Below the pieces are notes generated by a model. It did not search any database. It was not told the origin of the DNA and saw only the letters and a program-made list of their open reading frames with translations. DNA of 64,000 bases from positions 186,001 to 250,000 of the forward strand of contig NZ_JAFFSX010000009.1 in assembly GCF_017948485.1 (NCBI RefSeq), written 5' to 3'. Source of the DNA: Streptomyces sp. GESEQ-35. Its GTDB lineage: Bacteria > Actinomycetota > Actinomycetes > Streptomycetales > Streptomycetaceae. This document shows, one piece after another, positions 41,599 to 49,782 of the stretch (position 1 is the first letter of the stretch; each line of letters starts with the position of its first letter). Position numbers and translations under genes: made by a program.

Positions 41599-43539
41599 CT
41601 AGCTCGCCTTCGGTACCCGCGTCGTGAACTGTTCCGCCTGGAGGGAGTACAGCTCCGCGTAGACGCCGCCGGTGGCGAGCAGTTCGTCGGGTGTGCCCGA
41701 CTCCACGAGCCGGCCCTGGTCGAGGACGTGCACCAGGTCCGCATGGCGTACGGACGCCAGTCGGTGCGTGATGAGGATGACCGTCTGGCCGGTGGAGGCC
41801 AGGGCGCGGATCTTCTCGAAGACCTCCAGTTCGGCCCGCGCGTCCAGGGCCGCCGTCGGCTCGTCGACGATCAGGATGTTGCCGCGCCGGTAGGCCGCCC
41901 GTGCGATCCCGAGCCGCTGCCACTGGCCGCCGGACAGCTCGTGCCCGCCGCTGAAGTGCCGGGCCAGCAGGGTGTCCAGGCCGCGCGGCAGGTCGGCGAC
42001 CACGTCCTCGGCGCCGGCCTCGGCGAGGGAGGCGGCCATGCGTTCCTCGGTGAGGGGAGCGGAGGAGCGGCCGACGGCCACATTCACCCGGGCCGTGAAC
42101 GGCCAGCGCTTGAAGTCCTGCGCCACCATCGCGATGCGCTCGGCGAGTTGGTGCCGGTCCGCGCCCGCCGCGTCGACGCCGTCCCACAGGATCCGGCCCC
42201 CGTCCGGGATGTACAGGCCCGCGAGCAGCTTCACCAGGGTCGTCTTGCCGGAGCCGTTCTCGCCGACGAGCGCCACGATCCGGCCGAGCGGGATGGTGAG
42301 CGTGACATCGTCCAGGGCGGGGCGGGTGGACTCACCCGGGTAGCTGAACGTGACCTTCTCGAAGTGGATCTCGCGTGGTTCCTCGGGCAGGGCGTCACCG
42401 CCGACCGGGATCGCCCGTTCGGCCGCCTCGACGTACAGCCGTTGCAGATCGCCCACGAACAGCGCCTCCTCGTGCAGCGCGTTGACCTCCAGGACGAGGG
42501 TGTCGAGGCTGGAGGAACCGGTACGGATGGCGATCACGGCCGTGCCCGCCACCGACAGGGCCATCGCCCCGGCGAGCAGCAGACCGCCGAGCGTGGCGTA
42601 CGTCGCCACCATCGCGAGGCCCGTCCAGGCCGCCGCGAACAGTCCCGTACGGGCCGCGAGCCGCGCCAGCCGTGCCTGCTCCGCCTCCGCCGTCTCCGCC
42701 ATCGCCCGGTAGTGGCGCAGCAGGAACGGGCCGACACCGTGCAGCCGGATCTCCGGTGCCGCGGCGGGCTCGGTGAGCAGCTCGCTGATGAGGTGCCCGG
42801 CACGGACGTGCTGCACCCAGATGTGGAACGACTCGTACCGGCGCCGTGCGTTCGTCAGTGCACTCCACGCGCTCGGCAGCGTCATCGTCGCGAGGAGGGG
42901 CAGCAGGGCCGGATGCAGGACGGTCAGGACGCCGGCCGCCGCGATCAGCGAGATCATCGCGTTCACCACCCGGGTGCTGTACGAGATCATGCGCCGGGCC
43001 GACTGGGCGCCGTACTTGGCGGTGTCCAGCAGCTTGTGGAAGGTGTGGTCCTCGATCGCGGCCAGCTCCACGGCCGCCGCCCGTTCCAGATACCGCTCGG
43101 TGGCCACCCGCTCCACCTTCGGCTCAAGACGCCCGGTCGCATACGTGGACGCCGCCCGCAGCAGTGCCGATACGAACATCACGGCGGCCACCGTGACCAG
43201 CGCGGGCACGGCACCGCGCAGCCGGTCCCCGATGGCGCCGCCCGACAGTAGCCGGCCCAGCACATTGTTGACCGCGAGCAGACTCACCGCCTGCGCCAGG
43301 CCCCGGCTCACCTCGGCGGTCAGTACGGTCCGCGCCGCCCGCCGGTCGGCCTGCCAGGCCAGCCGGAAACTGGATGTCAGCATGCCGGGCAGCCGGGCCA
43401 CCATGGCGCGGAAGTTCAGCTCCAGGAACGCGTCGCGATGCTGGTTCCAGCCCATGTCGTAGCGCAGCGGGCCGCCGAAGAGCAGCTGCTCCGACTCGGA
43501 GACCCCGGGTTTTTCCGCATCGCGCTTGTTGCTGACCAC
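41599..43539 (-). CDS. ABC transporter, fused permease/ATPase (exporter type)
   Basis: 646-residue half-size ABC exporter, likely a homodimer moving a lipid, peptide or drug. Membrane domain about 60-350 (with LAVNNVLGRLLSGGAIGD, ALVTVAAVMFVSALLRAASTYATG, AMISLIAAAGVLTVLHPALLPLLATM); ATPase: Walker A VGENGSGKTTLVKLLAG, signature LSGGQWQRLGIARAAYR, Walker B ILIVDEPTAALD, H-loop THRLASV. The GTG at 43539 is chosen because GGGGGAGG lies 6 nt upstream. No pathway gene adjacent; substrate unknown. Confidence 0.92.
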   Translation of the reverse strand: MVSNKRDAEKPGVSESEQLLFGGPLRYDMGWNQHRDAFLELNFRAMVARLPGMLTSSFRLAWQADRRAARTVLTAEVSRGLAQAVSLLAVNNVLGRLLSGGAIGDRLRGAVPALVTVAAVMFVSALLRAASTYATGRLEPKVERVATERYLERAAAVELAAIEDHTFHKLLDTAKYGAQSARRMISYSTRVVNAMISLIAAAGVLTVLHPALLPLLATMTLPSAWSALTNARRRYESFHIWVQHVRAGHLISELLTEPAAAPEIRLHGVGPFLLRHYRAMAETAEAEQARLARLAARTGLFAAAWTGLAMVATYATLGGLLLAGAMALSVAGTAVIAIRTGSSSLDTLVLEVNALHEEALFVGDLQRLYVEAAERAIPVGGDALPEEPREIHFEKVTFSYPGESTRPALDDVTLTIPLGRIVALVGENGSGKTTLVKLLAGLYIPDGGRILWDGVDAAGADRHQLAERIAMVAQDFKRWPFTARVNVAVGRSSAPLTEERMAASLAEAGAEDVVADLPRGLDTLLARHFSGGHELSGGQWQRLGIARAAYRRGNILIVDEPTAALDARAELEVFEKIRALASTGQTVILITHRLASVRHADLVHVLDQGRLVESGTPDELLATGGVYAELYSLQAEQFTTRVPKAS

Positions 43540-43645
43540 CGTGGACCTCCCCCGGACGTGGACGACGGCCACTATCGCGGGACGTATGCCTACGGGGGAG
43601 AGCGCAGACGAGAGAGGCAGGAGCGCGCGGGCGTACGCCCTGTGC

Positions 43646-44089
43646 CTACGCGGTCACCGACCGCGACCAGACGGGGGTCGTGCCCGTCACCCGGCACAGG
43701 GCCAGATACAGCGGGATCGGCGGGGTGTACGGCAGCTTGCCGTCCGGCCGGTGGATCAGGCCCGGCGCCTGCGGGGCGTCCGGGATCAGCGCGCCCGTGG
43801 CATACCGCACGGGGGCCGGCCACTCCAGGGCGTAGTCGGAGTCGGACGGGACGATCCACCACCAGTGCGCCTCGTCGGCGTAGACGCAGCCCACGCGGGG
43901 CAGCCGGGGCAGCACCAGCGGGCCGAGGCGGGCGGGTACCGCCACCGCGTCGCAGCCGAGGGGGGCGGTCATGCCCTCGGGGACGAGCAGCCGCCGGGGT
44001 GCGTTGGGGGTGTGCAGCCCGCGTTGGAGGCGGACCAGCGTGTCCAGGGTCAGCGCCCGGCCGGCGCCGAACCCAGCGCCTACAGCCAT
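43646..44089 (-). CDS. Hypothetical protein coupled to the RsbW-like gene
   Basis: 147 residues, no known domain. Conserved-looking stretches include ALTLDTLVRLQRGLHTPNAP, RVGCVYADEAHWWWIVPSDSDYALEWPAPVRYATGALIPDAP and YTPPIPLYLALCRVTGTTPVW. Many Streptomyces genomes carry such a protein directly behind an RsbW-like ATPase gene. The ATG at 44089 lies 10 nt inside the end of that gene, so translation is coupled. Function unknown, probably in the same regulatory module. Confidence 0.75.
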   Translation of the reverse strand: MAVGAGFGAGRALTLDTLVRLQRGLHTPNAPRRLLVPEGMTAPLGCDAVAVPARLGPLVLPRLPRVGCVYADEAHWWWIVPSDSDYALEWPAPVRYATGALIPDAPQAPGLIHRPDGKLPYTPPIPLYLALCRVTGTTPVWSRSVTA

Positions 44090-44760
44090 TCGGCACCCGC
44101 CCCGTATCCGTCGTGGGGACGCGCCGTGAGGCCGTGGCGCTGTTGCGCTTCGTGTCCGTCGCACCTCTCGTGCCGGTCGGCCTTCTCCTCGCCGCCGGTC
44201 GAGCCGCCGGACGGGCCCGGCTTCGGAGGGGCTCCCCAGCCGAGGTCGTTGCGCGGTCCCGGGATGTCCTCGGGGGTCTCGCGCGGCAGTTCCGCCCAGA
44301 CCAGCAGGCCGAGGCCGTGTTCCTGGGCGCCCCAGGCCCGGCACAGCGCGTCGACGAGGAACAGTCCCCTCCCGTGCTCCTCCTCGGACCGCCCGCAGGC
44401 CGGGTGGGGCTCACTCGGAGCGCAGCCCTCGTCGCGGACGGCTATGCGCACCAGGTCCTCGCCGTCGTGCAGTTCGCACACTATGTGGGTGCTCGCGGTG
44501 TGCACGATCGCGTTGGTGACCAGCTCGGAGACCACCAGGACCGCCGAGTCGCAGGTGTCCTCACCCACCGACCAGCCGGTCAGCCGGGCGCGCGTCAGAC
44601 GTCTCGCCTGTGCGGGAGAACCCGGATGTGCGGCCAGCTCGAAGCGGAACCGGCGCTCGGCAGCGGCCCCACCTGGACCGACTCCCGCGGCACCGCCCAG
44701 CCCGAGAGGGCCTGTGGCGGCGTCTGTTCCTAAAGGCGCGGACGGAATCACGCTTGCCAC
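44080..44760 (-). CDS. RsbW-like ATP-binding protein (HATPase)
   Basis: 226 residues. The GHKL ATPase core is compact: N-box VVSELVTNAIVHTAST, G1 IAVRDEGCAP, G2 EEEHGRGLFLVDALCRAWGAQ; it lacks a phosphoacceptor domain, as in anti-sigma kinases of the RsbW/SpoIIAB kind that are abundant in Streptomyces. GTG 44760 is preferred because GGCGGGG lies 5 nt before it. A low-complexity C-terminal tail of about 50 residues runs into the coupled hypothetical gene. It is divergent from an XRE/DUF397 pair, with two inverted repeats between. Confidence 0.85.
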   Translation of the reverse strand: MASVIPSAPLGTDAATGPLGLGGAAGVGPGGAAAERRFRFELAAHPGSPAQARRLTRARLTGWSVGEDTCDSAVLVVSELVTNAIVHTASTHIVCELHDGEDLVRIAVRDEGCAPSEPHPACGRSEEEHGRGLFLVDALCRAWGAQEHGLGLLVWAELPRETPEDIPGPRNDLGWGAPPKPGPSGGSTGGEEKADRHERCDGHEAQQRHGLTARPHDGYGAGAEWL

Positions 44761-44776
44761 TATCGCCCCGCCGTGA

Positions 44777-44812
44777 ACACTTGGCAAGTGTCACTCTGAA
44801 AATTGCAGAGTG
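44777..44812. promoter_or_regulatory. Two adjacent inverted repeats in the divergent region
   Basis: ACACTT-GGC-AAGTGT (44777-44791) is followed at once by CACTCTG-AAAATTG-CAGAGTG (44792-44812). Both have perfect arms and lie just upstream of the RsbW-like gene, in a less GC-rich stretch. They are candidate operators of the XRE protein encoded 150 bp away. Confidence 0.65.
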
Positions 44813-44963
44813 CTGTGTGACGCCGTCGAGGGCCGTGGCACACTGCTCGCAACAGCACGTTGAGCGGCGCCACTTGAGACCACCGCAGGTCTGACCAGAT
44901 CTTCGAATAGGTCTTCGAATGGCGCCGCCGGGCTGTCAGGATTCTTTTTTGTGGAGGTGGAGC

Positions 44964-45824
44964 GTGAGCGAGCCGCGGTCCGCGCCGACGGTCGGCCAGG
45001 TCGTCCTCGGCCGGCGCCTCCTCGACCTGCGGGAACGTGCGGGCCTCAAGCGTGAGGAAGCCGCCCGTGTCCTCCGCGTCGCCCCCGCCACCGTCCGCCG
45101 CATGGAGATGGCCGAGGTCGGGCTCAAAATCCCGTATCTCCAGCTGCTGCTGAAGTCGTACGGCGTCTCCGAGGAGGAGGCGGACGCCTTCGTGCAGTTG
45201 GCCGAGGAGGCCAACAAACCCGGCTGGTGGCAGCGCTTCCACGACATCCTGCCCGGCTGGTTCTCCATGTACGTCAGCCTGGAGGGCGCGGCCGCCCTGA
45301 TCCGCGGTTACGAACCGCACTTCGTCCCCGGTCTGCTCCAGACCGAGGACTATGCCCTCGGGGTCCTGAAATCGGGCGCCATCGGCCAGACCCGGCCCGA
45401 GGACATCGAGCGCCATGTCGCGCTGCGCATGCAACGCCAGGATCTGCTCACCCGTCCCGACGCCCCTCGCTTCTGGGCGGTGATGGATGAGACCGCCCTG
45501 CGTCGCCCCATCGGGGGCCCGGAGGTGATGCGTGCTCAGATCGACAAGCTGCTCGAGGTCACGAAGCTGCCCAACGTGACGCTTCAGGTCGCCCCGTTCT
45601 ACAGCGGGCCGCACCCCGGCACGTACGGGCCCTTCGTGCTGTTCCGATTTGCCATGCCCGAACTCCCGGACATGGTCTACAGCGAGTACCTGACCGGCGC
45701 CGTCTATCTCGACGCGCGTGAAGAGGTGGCGACCCACCTCGAGGTCATGGACCGCATGGCGGCGCAGGCCGCTACGGCACATCGCACGAAGGAGATCCTC
45801 CGGGATTTCCGCAAGGAGCTGTGA
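44964..45824 (+). CDS. XRE-family regulator with DUF5753 (WhiJ-like)
   Basis: 286 residues. N-terminal helix-turn-helix (QVVLGRRLLDLRERAGLKREEAARVLRVAPATVRRMEMAEVGLKIPYLQLLLKSYGVSEEE, about 15-75) followed by DUF5753 (YVSLEGAAALIRGYEPHFVPGLLQTEDYALGVLKSG, then AVMDETALRRPIGGPEVMRAQIDKLLEVTKLPNVTLQVAPF and EYLTGAVYLDAREEVATHLEVMDRMAAQA). This is the WhiJ-type regulator family that pairs with small DUF397 proteins in Streptomyces development. GTG with GGAGGTGGA upstream. The DUF397 partner starts directly at its stop. Confidence 0.93.
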   Translation: MSEPRSAPTVGQVVLGRRLLDLRERAGLKREEAARVLRVAPATVRRMEMAEVGLKIPYLQLLLKSYGVSEEEADAFVQLAEEANKPGWWQRFHDILPGWFSMYVSLEGAAALIRGYEPHFVPGLLQTEDYALGVLKSGAIGQTRPEDIERHVALRMQRQDLLTRPDAPRFWAVMDETALRRPIGGPEVMRAQIDKLLEVTKLPNVTLQVAPFYSGPHPGTYGPFVLFRFAMPELPDMVYSEYLTGAVYLDAREEVATHLEVMDRMAAQAATAHRTKEILRDFRKEL

Positions 45825-46100
45825 ATGGAACGCATCAAGTCCCAGCCCAGGCCGCGGATCCGCGCTGAGCGGATCTACAACGGCATGCCCGCCCGGGAGC
45901 TGGGCAGCGAGGGCTGGCACAAGCCGTGGAGCGGCGGCAATGGAGGCAACTGCCTGGAAGCGATGAAGCTCGCCGACGGCCGGATCGCCGTACGGCAGTC
46001 CACCGACCCCGACGGGCCGGCACTGATCTACACCTCCGACGAGATGACGGCGTTCATCGAGGGCGCGAAGGCGGGGGAGGCGGATTTCCTGTTGTCCTGA
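45825..46100 (+). CDS. DUF397 protein
   Basis: 91 residues. The DUF397 core is present: RELGSEGWHKPWSGGNGGNCLEAMKLADGRIAVRQSTDPDGPALIYTSDEMTAFIEGAKAGEADFLL (usual W-x-K-S-S-x-S-x-x-x-x-C-V-E-V pattern). The preceding 20 residues are an unusual basic extension. The ATG begins with no gap after the XRE stop, with AAGGAG in the end of that gene, so expression is coupled. The pair probably forms a regulator/antagonist unit. Confidence 0.92.
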   Translation: MERIKSQPRPRIRAERIYNGMPARELGSEGWHKPWSGGNGGNCLEAMKLADGRIAVRQSTDPDGPALIYTSDEMTAFIEGAKAGEADFLLS

Positions 46101-46185
46101 CTTTGTCTTGTGATTTGGTTCATCAACTTCCCTAAATTGGTACTGACTTGATTACTTTCTGTCCCACATGCTTACGGGGTGCCGT

Positions 46186-46732
46186 ATGACCGGCCAGGAC
46201 ACCGGCCGCAACGCCGTCGAGATCGACACCGGCAGACCGCATCCCGCGCGGATGTACGACTGGTATCTCGGCGGCAAGGACAACTACCCGGTCGACGAGG
46301 CCATGGGCCGCCAGATGCGCTGGCCCAGCACGGCATACGGCAGTTCCTGGACGTCGGCACCGGCATCCCGACCGAGCCGTGCTCGCTCACGCCGGGGCCC
46401 TGCTGCACTTCGTTCCGGACGAGGACGGCGCCCACGAACTGGTCGGCCGGCTGCTGTCCGAGCTGCCGTCCGGCAGCTTCCTGACGGTCACTCATGCCAC
46501 CGCCGACTTCGCCCCGGAGGAGTCGAAGGCGGCGGTGGAGAAGCTGGGGGCCGCGGGCGTGACGCTGGCCCTGCGCTCACGCGAGGAGTTCGGCCGCTTC
46601 TTCGACGGTCTCGAACTGGTCGAGCCCGGCATCGAGTTGCCGCATCAGTGGCACCCCGAGCTGGGTGAGCCGGTGCCCGGGCAGGACGACGGGGTCATTC
46701 CCGGGTACGGGGCGGTGGGGCGTAAGCCGTAG
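46186..46732 (+). pseudogene. Decayed DUF574 SAM-dependent methyltransferase
   Basis: Three pieces of a DUF574/Methyltransf_19 protein lie in order but in different frames. Piece 1 (from ATG 46186): NAVEIDTGRPHPARMYDWYLGGKDNYPVDEAMGRQM. Piece 2 (about 46331-46375): QHGIRQFLDVGTGIPTEP, the SAM motif I. Piece 3 (about 46378-46732): VLAHAGALLHFVPDEDGAHELVGRLLSELPSGSFLTVTHAT to ELGEPVPGQDDGVIPGYGAVGRKP. Full-length relatives are about 270 residues; roughly 25 residues are missing between pieces 1 and 2 and about 60-80 between 2 and 3, as internal deletions. Not functional. Confidence 0.85.
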
Positions 46733-46748
46733 CAGGCTGGGGAGTTGC

Positions 46749-47357
46749 TCAGAACAGGGAAGCCATGCGACGCGGCGCGTCCACCAGACGGCTGACGACC
46801 ACCGCCGGCACCGGCGGCTGCTCCGCCTTGTCGGGGCTGAGGTTCAGCCCGTAGTGGATCTGCTCGATCGACGGCGGTCCGACCGCGAGGTTGCGCCGGA
46901 CCGCCTGCGTCGACGACTCCTCACCGGTCTGCACGAGGTAGGCCGCCGCCATCGTGCCCGTACGGCCGGCTCCCGCGGCGCAGTGCACGAACACCGGCCC
47001 GGACGCGTTCGCGACGATGCTGAGCAGATGCTGGACCTGCTTGGGCGCCGGCGTCTGCCCGTCACGGATGGGAAGGTGTACGGCGTTCAGCCCGGCCTTG
47101 CCGGGTGCGGCGAGCTGGGCCGCGCTCAGGTCCTCGGCGCGCAGGTCGATGACGGTGGTGAAGCCCATGCTCGCCAGCGCCCGGTACCCGGCGGGGGAGG
47201 GGGCGGCGCCCCGCCACAGCTCTCCGTCGGGGTCGACCGGCTGGAAGTTGTGGACGCCCTGGACGGTACGGGTTCCCGCAGGTGCCGGGGTCTCCGCCCG
47301 AGAGGAGCCGGTCGCGGAACTCCCCGTCGTAGTCGTCCTCCAGAACCACCCCGCCAC
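46749..47357 (-). CDS. Tyrosine/dual-specificity phosphatase, N-terminus probably lost
   Basis: Phosphatase domain with an intact C-x5-R loop (FVHCAAGAGRTGT), preceding IRDGQTPAPKQVQHLL (general-acid Asp) and the opening VQGVHNFQPVDPDGELWRGAAPSPAGYRALASMGFTTVIDLRAED. Relatives known to me begin with a signal peptide just before a GVHNF-like start. Here that region is replaced by remnants of a MocR-type gene in another frame. No good start exists: the GTG at 47357 is used provisionally, and an ATG at 47465 would lie inside gltD. The gene may be truncated and unexpressed. Confidence 0.6.
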   Translation of the reverse strand: MAGWFWRTTTTGSSATGSSRAETPAPAGTRTVQGVHNFQPVDPDGELWRGAAPSPAGYRALASMGFTTVIDLRAEDLSAAQLAAPGKAGLNAVHLPIRDGQTPAPKQVQHLLSIVANASGPVFVHCAAGAGRTGTMAAAYLVQTGEESSTQAVRRNLAVGPPSIEQIHYGLNLSPDKAEQPPVPAVVVSRLVDAPRRMASLF

Positions 47358-47439
47358 GCGCGCGTGCCAGATATCCGGTGAGCGCCTCCCGCAACTCGCG
47401 CCGCCCGGCCGGATCGCCTGAACCGCACCCCAGGTCCAG
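47308..47439 (-). pseudogene. Fragment of a MocR-type (GntR-aminotransferase) regulator
   Basis: A 44-codon frame reads LDLGCGSGDPAGRRELREAL, then TGYLARARGGVVLEDDYDGEFRDR. The first part matches the 'GDPaG-ELReaLa-YLarxRG' segment and the second the 'VVEDDYDgEFRyDR' segment of MocR/PdxR proteins, which are normally more than 120 residues apart. Both ends and the middle are missing. It overlaps the provisional 5' end of the phosphatase gene in a different frame. Confidence 0.7.
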
Positions 47440-47442
47440 CCT

Positions 47443-48930
47443 CTACACGACCATCGGCCGGTCATACGGCCCGATCGGCGCCGGCAGCCGCGAACTCCCC
47501 GTCAGATGACGGTCGACGGCCGCCGCCACCGCCCGTCCCTCCGCGATCGCCCACACGATCAACGACTGCCCCCGCGCAGCGTCCCCGGCGGCGAACACAC
47601 CGGGGACGTTCGTGGCGAAGTCGGCATCCCGTGCGACCGTGCCCCGAGGCTCCATCGCCAGCCCCAACTGGTCGACGAGCCCGTCTCCCCGATCGGGCCC
47701 GGAGAAGCCGAGCGCGAGCAGCACGAGGTCGACGGGCAGCGCCCGCCCGGTCCCCGACAGCGGCCGCCGCTCCGCGTCCACCTCGACCAGATGCAGCGAC
47801 CGCACATGCCCACTGTCGTCGCCGGTGAAGCGGAGCGTGGACGCCGCGAACAGCCGCGCGTCCGCATCCGCCGCCGGCGCCGTCCGCAGCTCACCGGCCT
47901 CCTCGTGCGCGGCCGACAGCCGGTAGATCTTCGGATACGTGGGCCAGGGCTCGGCGTCGTCGTCCCGCTCGCCGCCGGGCTGTGCGTAGATGTCCAACTG
48001 CGTGACGGACGCGGCGCCTTCTCGCACCGCCGTGCCCAGACAGTCCGCCCCGGTGTCACCACCACCGACGATGACGACATGCTTCCCGGCCGCCGACATC
48101 GGCGAGGACTCCAGATCCCCCTCGCACACCCGGTTGGCCAGCGGCAGATACTCCATGGCCTGCTGAATTCCGGCCAACTCCCGCCCCGGCACGGTAAGTT
48201 CTCGCCACGCGGTCGCTCCCGTGGCGATCACTACGGCGTCGTACCGTGCCCGCAGCTCCGCGGCACCGATGTCCCGCCCGGCCGCCGTCGACGTACGGAA
48301 CTTCGTGCCCTCGGCCCGCATCTGCTCCAGCCGCCGCTCCAGATGCCGTTTCTCCATCTTGAACGCGGGGATGCCGTACCGCATCAGCCCGCCCAGCCGG
48401 TCGTCCTTCTCGTACACGACGACCGTATGACCCGCCCGGGTCAGCTGCTGTGCGGCGGCGAGCCCGGTGGGCCCCGAGCCGATCACCGCGACCGTCCGCC
48501 CGGAGAGCCGGTCCGGCGGCCGCGGCGGCGCGAACCCCTCCTCCCAGGCCCGGTCGGCGATGGCGCACTCGACGTTCTTGATGGTGACCGCGGGCTGGTT
48601 GATGGCCAGCACACAGCCGGCCTCGCAGGGCGCCGGACACAACCGGCCGGTGAACTCGGGGAAGTTGTTGGTGGCGTGCAGCCGGTCGGCTGCCGCCCGC
48701 CAGTCCTCCCGGGAGACGAGGTCGTTCCACTCGGGGATCAGATTCCCGAGCGGACACGCCTCGTGGCAGAACGGGACCCCGCAGTCCATACACCGGTCGG
48801 CCTGCTTGCTGATGATGGGCAGCAACGCCCCCGGGACATACACCTCGTCCCAGTCCCGGACCCGCTCCTCGATGGGCCTGCGGGGCCATTCCTCGCGGGG
48901 CGTCGTCATGAAACCCTTGGGATCGGCCAT
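47443..48930 (-). CDS. gltD: Glutamate synthase small (beta) subunit, orphan
   Basis: 495-residue NADPH-dependent flavoprotein subunit passing electrons to glutamate synthase. N-terminal Fe-S region: CMDCGVPFCHEACPLGNLIPEW and TGRLCPAPCEAGCVL; FAD motif VAVIGSGPTGLAAAQQL; NADPH motif HVVIVGGGDTGADCLGTAVREGA; C-terminal NVPGVFAAGDAARGQSLIVWAIAEGR. ATG 48930 gives MADPKGFM. No gltB is next to it (upstream is an unrelated DUF1772 gene), unlike the usual gltBD operon, so it is either a second copy or partner of a distant gltB or other oxidoreductase. Confidence 0.93.
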   Translation of the reverse strand: MADPKGFMTTPREEWPRRPIEERVRDWDEVYVPGALLPIISKQADRCMDCGVPFCHEACPLGNLIPEWNDLVSREDWRAAADRLHATNNFPEFTGRLCPAPCEAGCVLAINQPAVTIKNVECAIADRAWEEGFAPPRPPDRLSGRTVAVIGSGPTGLAAAQQLTRAGHTVVVYEKDDRLGGLMRYGIPAFKMEKRHLERRLEQMRAEGTKFRTSTAAGRDIGAAELRARYDAVVIATGATAWRELTVPGRELAGIQQAMEYLPLANRVCEGDLESSPMSAAGKHVVIVGGGDTGADCLGTAVREGAASVTQLDIYAQPGGERDDDAEPWPTYPKIYRLSAAHEEAGELRTAPAADADARLFAASTLRFTGDDSGHVRSLHLVEVDAERRPLSGTGRALPVDLVLLALGFSGPDRGDGLVDQLGLAMEPRGTVARDADFATNVPGVFAAGDAARGQSLIVWAIAEGRAVAAAVDRHLTGSSRLPAPIGPYDRPMVV

Positions 48931-49074
48931 GGCCGTCTTCCTCAGATACGCGTGCGACAGGCCGTGCGTCATCGGGCGGCACTCTTTCGGCCACGATACG
49001 TCCCTCCGGCCACACCCGCAGAGTGCGGGACAGCGCTTTCTCCCGGGGTTCCGTGCGGCATGGCACGGGCTGCC

Positions 49075-49557
49075 TCAGGCGATGGCCAGCACGTACGACA
49101 CCGCCGCGGCGGCCGAGGCGACCGTGCGGACGTGATTCCACGCGGTCCACTCGCGCACATACGTCGTCCAGTACGCGGCCGCCTCCGGAGTGCCCGCGTC
49201 CAGTTTGAGCAGGGCGTCGTTGCGCGGCACGTTCGCGACCATCGTCAGCCCGAACGAGCCGAACAGATACAGCCCGCTGCCCAGCAGCAACTCCACGGTG
49301 CCCTCGTCCGGCCACAGCACGAACGTCACCACCGCGATCACCGCGCACAGCACGGCCGAGCCGATGAACACCAGCATGAAGGGCGGCCGCAGCGCGGCCA
49401 CGTTGATCGCCTTCATCGCGGCGACACCCTGCGCGGGCGGCAGCGCGGCCAACCCCCGCATCACAAAGGTCGAGAACGCGCAGAAGACCCCGGCCACCAG
49501 CCCGGTCCCCACCACACCCAGCGCCGTCAGCACGAAGTACGGCCCGTCGATCGCCAT
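49075..49557 (-). CDS. DUF1772 (anthrone oxygenase-like) membrane protein
   Basis: 160 residues with four membrane segments: PYFVLTALGVVGTGLVAGVFCAFSTFVM, FMLVFIGSAVLCAVIAVVTFVLWP, LLLGSGLYLFGSFGLTMVANVP and the C-terminal TVASAAAAVSYVLAIA. The NVPRNDAL and AYWTTYVREWTAWNHVRTVAS stretches are DUF1772 landmarks. Family members are linked to anthrone oxygenation in polyketide clusters, but stand-alone copies like this have no known role. ATG 49557 gives MAIDGPYF. Confidence 0.87.
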   Translation of the reverse strand: MAIDGPYFVLTALGVVGTGLVAGVFCAFSTFVMRGLAALPPAQGVAAMKAINVAALRPPFMLVFIGSAVLCAVIAVVTFVLWPDEGTVELLLGSGLYLFGSFGLTMVANVPRNDALLKLDAGTPEAAAYWTTYVREWTAWNHVRTVASAAAAVSYVLAIA

Positions 49558-49782
49558 CTCAACATCAACTCCCGCGTCGGCCGAGATCCTGCCCGGCACC
49601 ATCCGTCACCACAAGTGAAACCCCGTACGAGATCAGTGACCATGGCCGATCCGCGCGACGACATACGCGAGAGTCCAGAGCCCGATCCCACTCTGAGCCG
49701 TCGGCCGACCCCCGGCTCGTCGACACCTGCTCACCGGCAGTGGGAAGGCGCCGAACGACCGCACCCCCACTCCCACCCGACC

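Noticed and set aside
46186..47442. Mobile element or integration site as cause of the decay zone
   Set aside because: No transposase, terminal inverted repeat, target duplication or tRNA is visible; deletions between short similarities are enough.
47357..47465. ATG at 47465 as the true phosphatase start
   Set aside because: It lies inside the gltD 3' end, and the resulting 70-residue N-terminus is Trp/Arg/Ser-rich shadow sequence of the MocR remnant.
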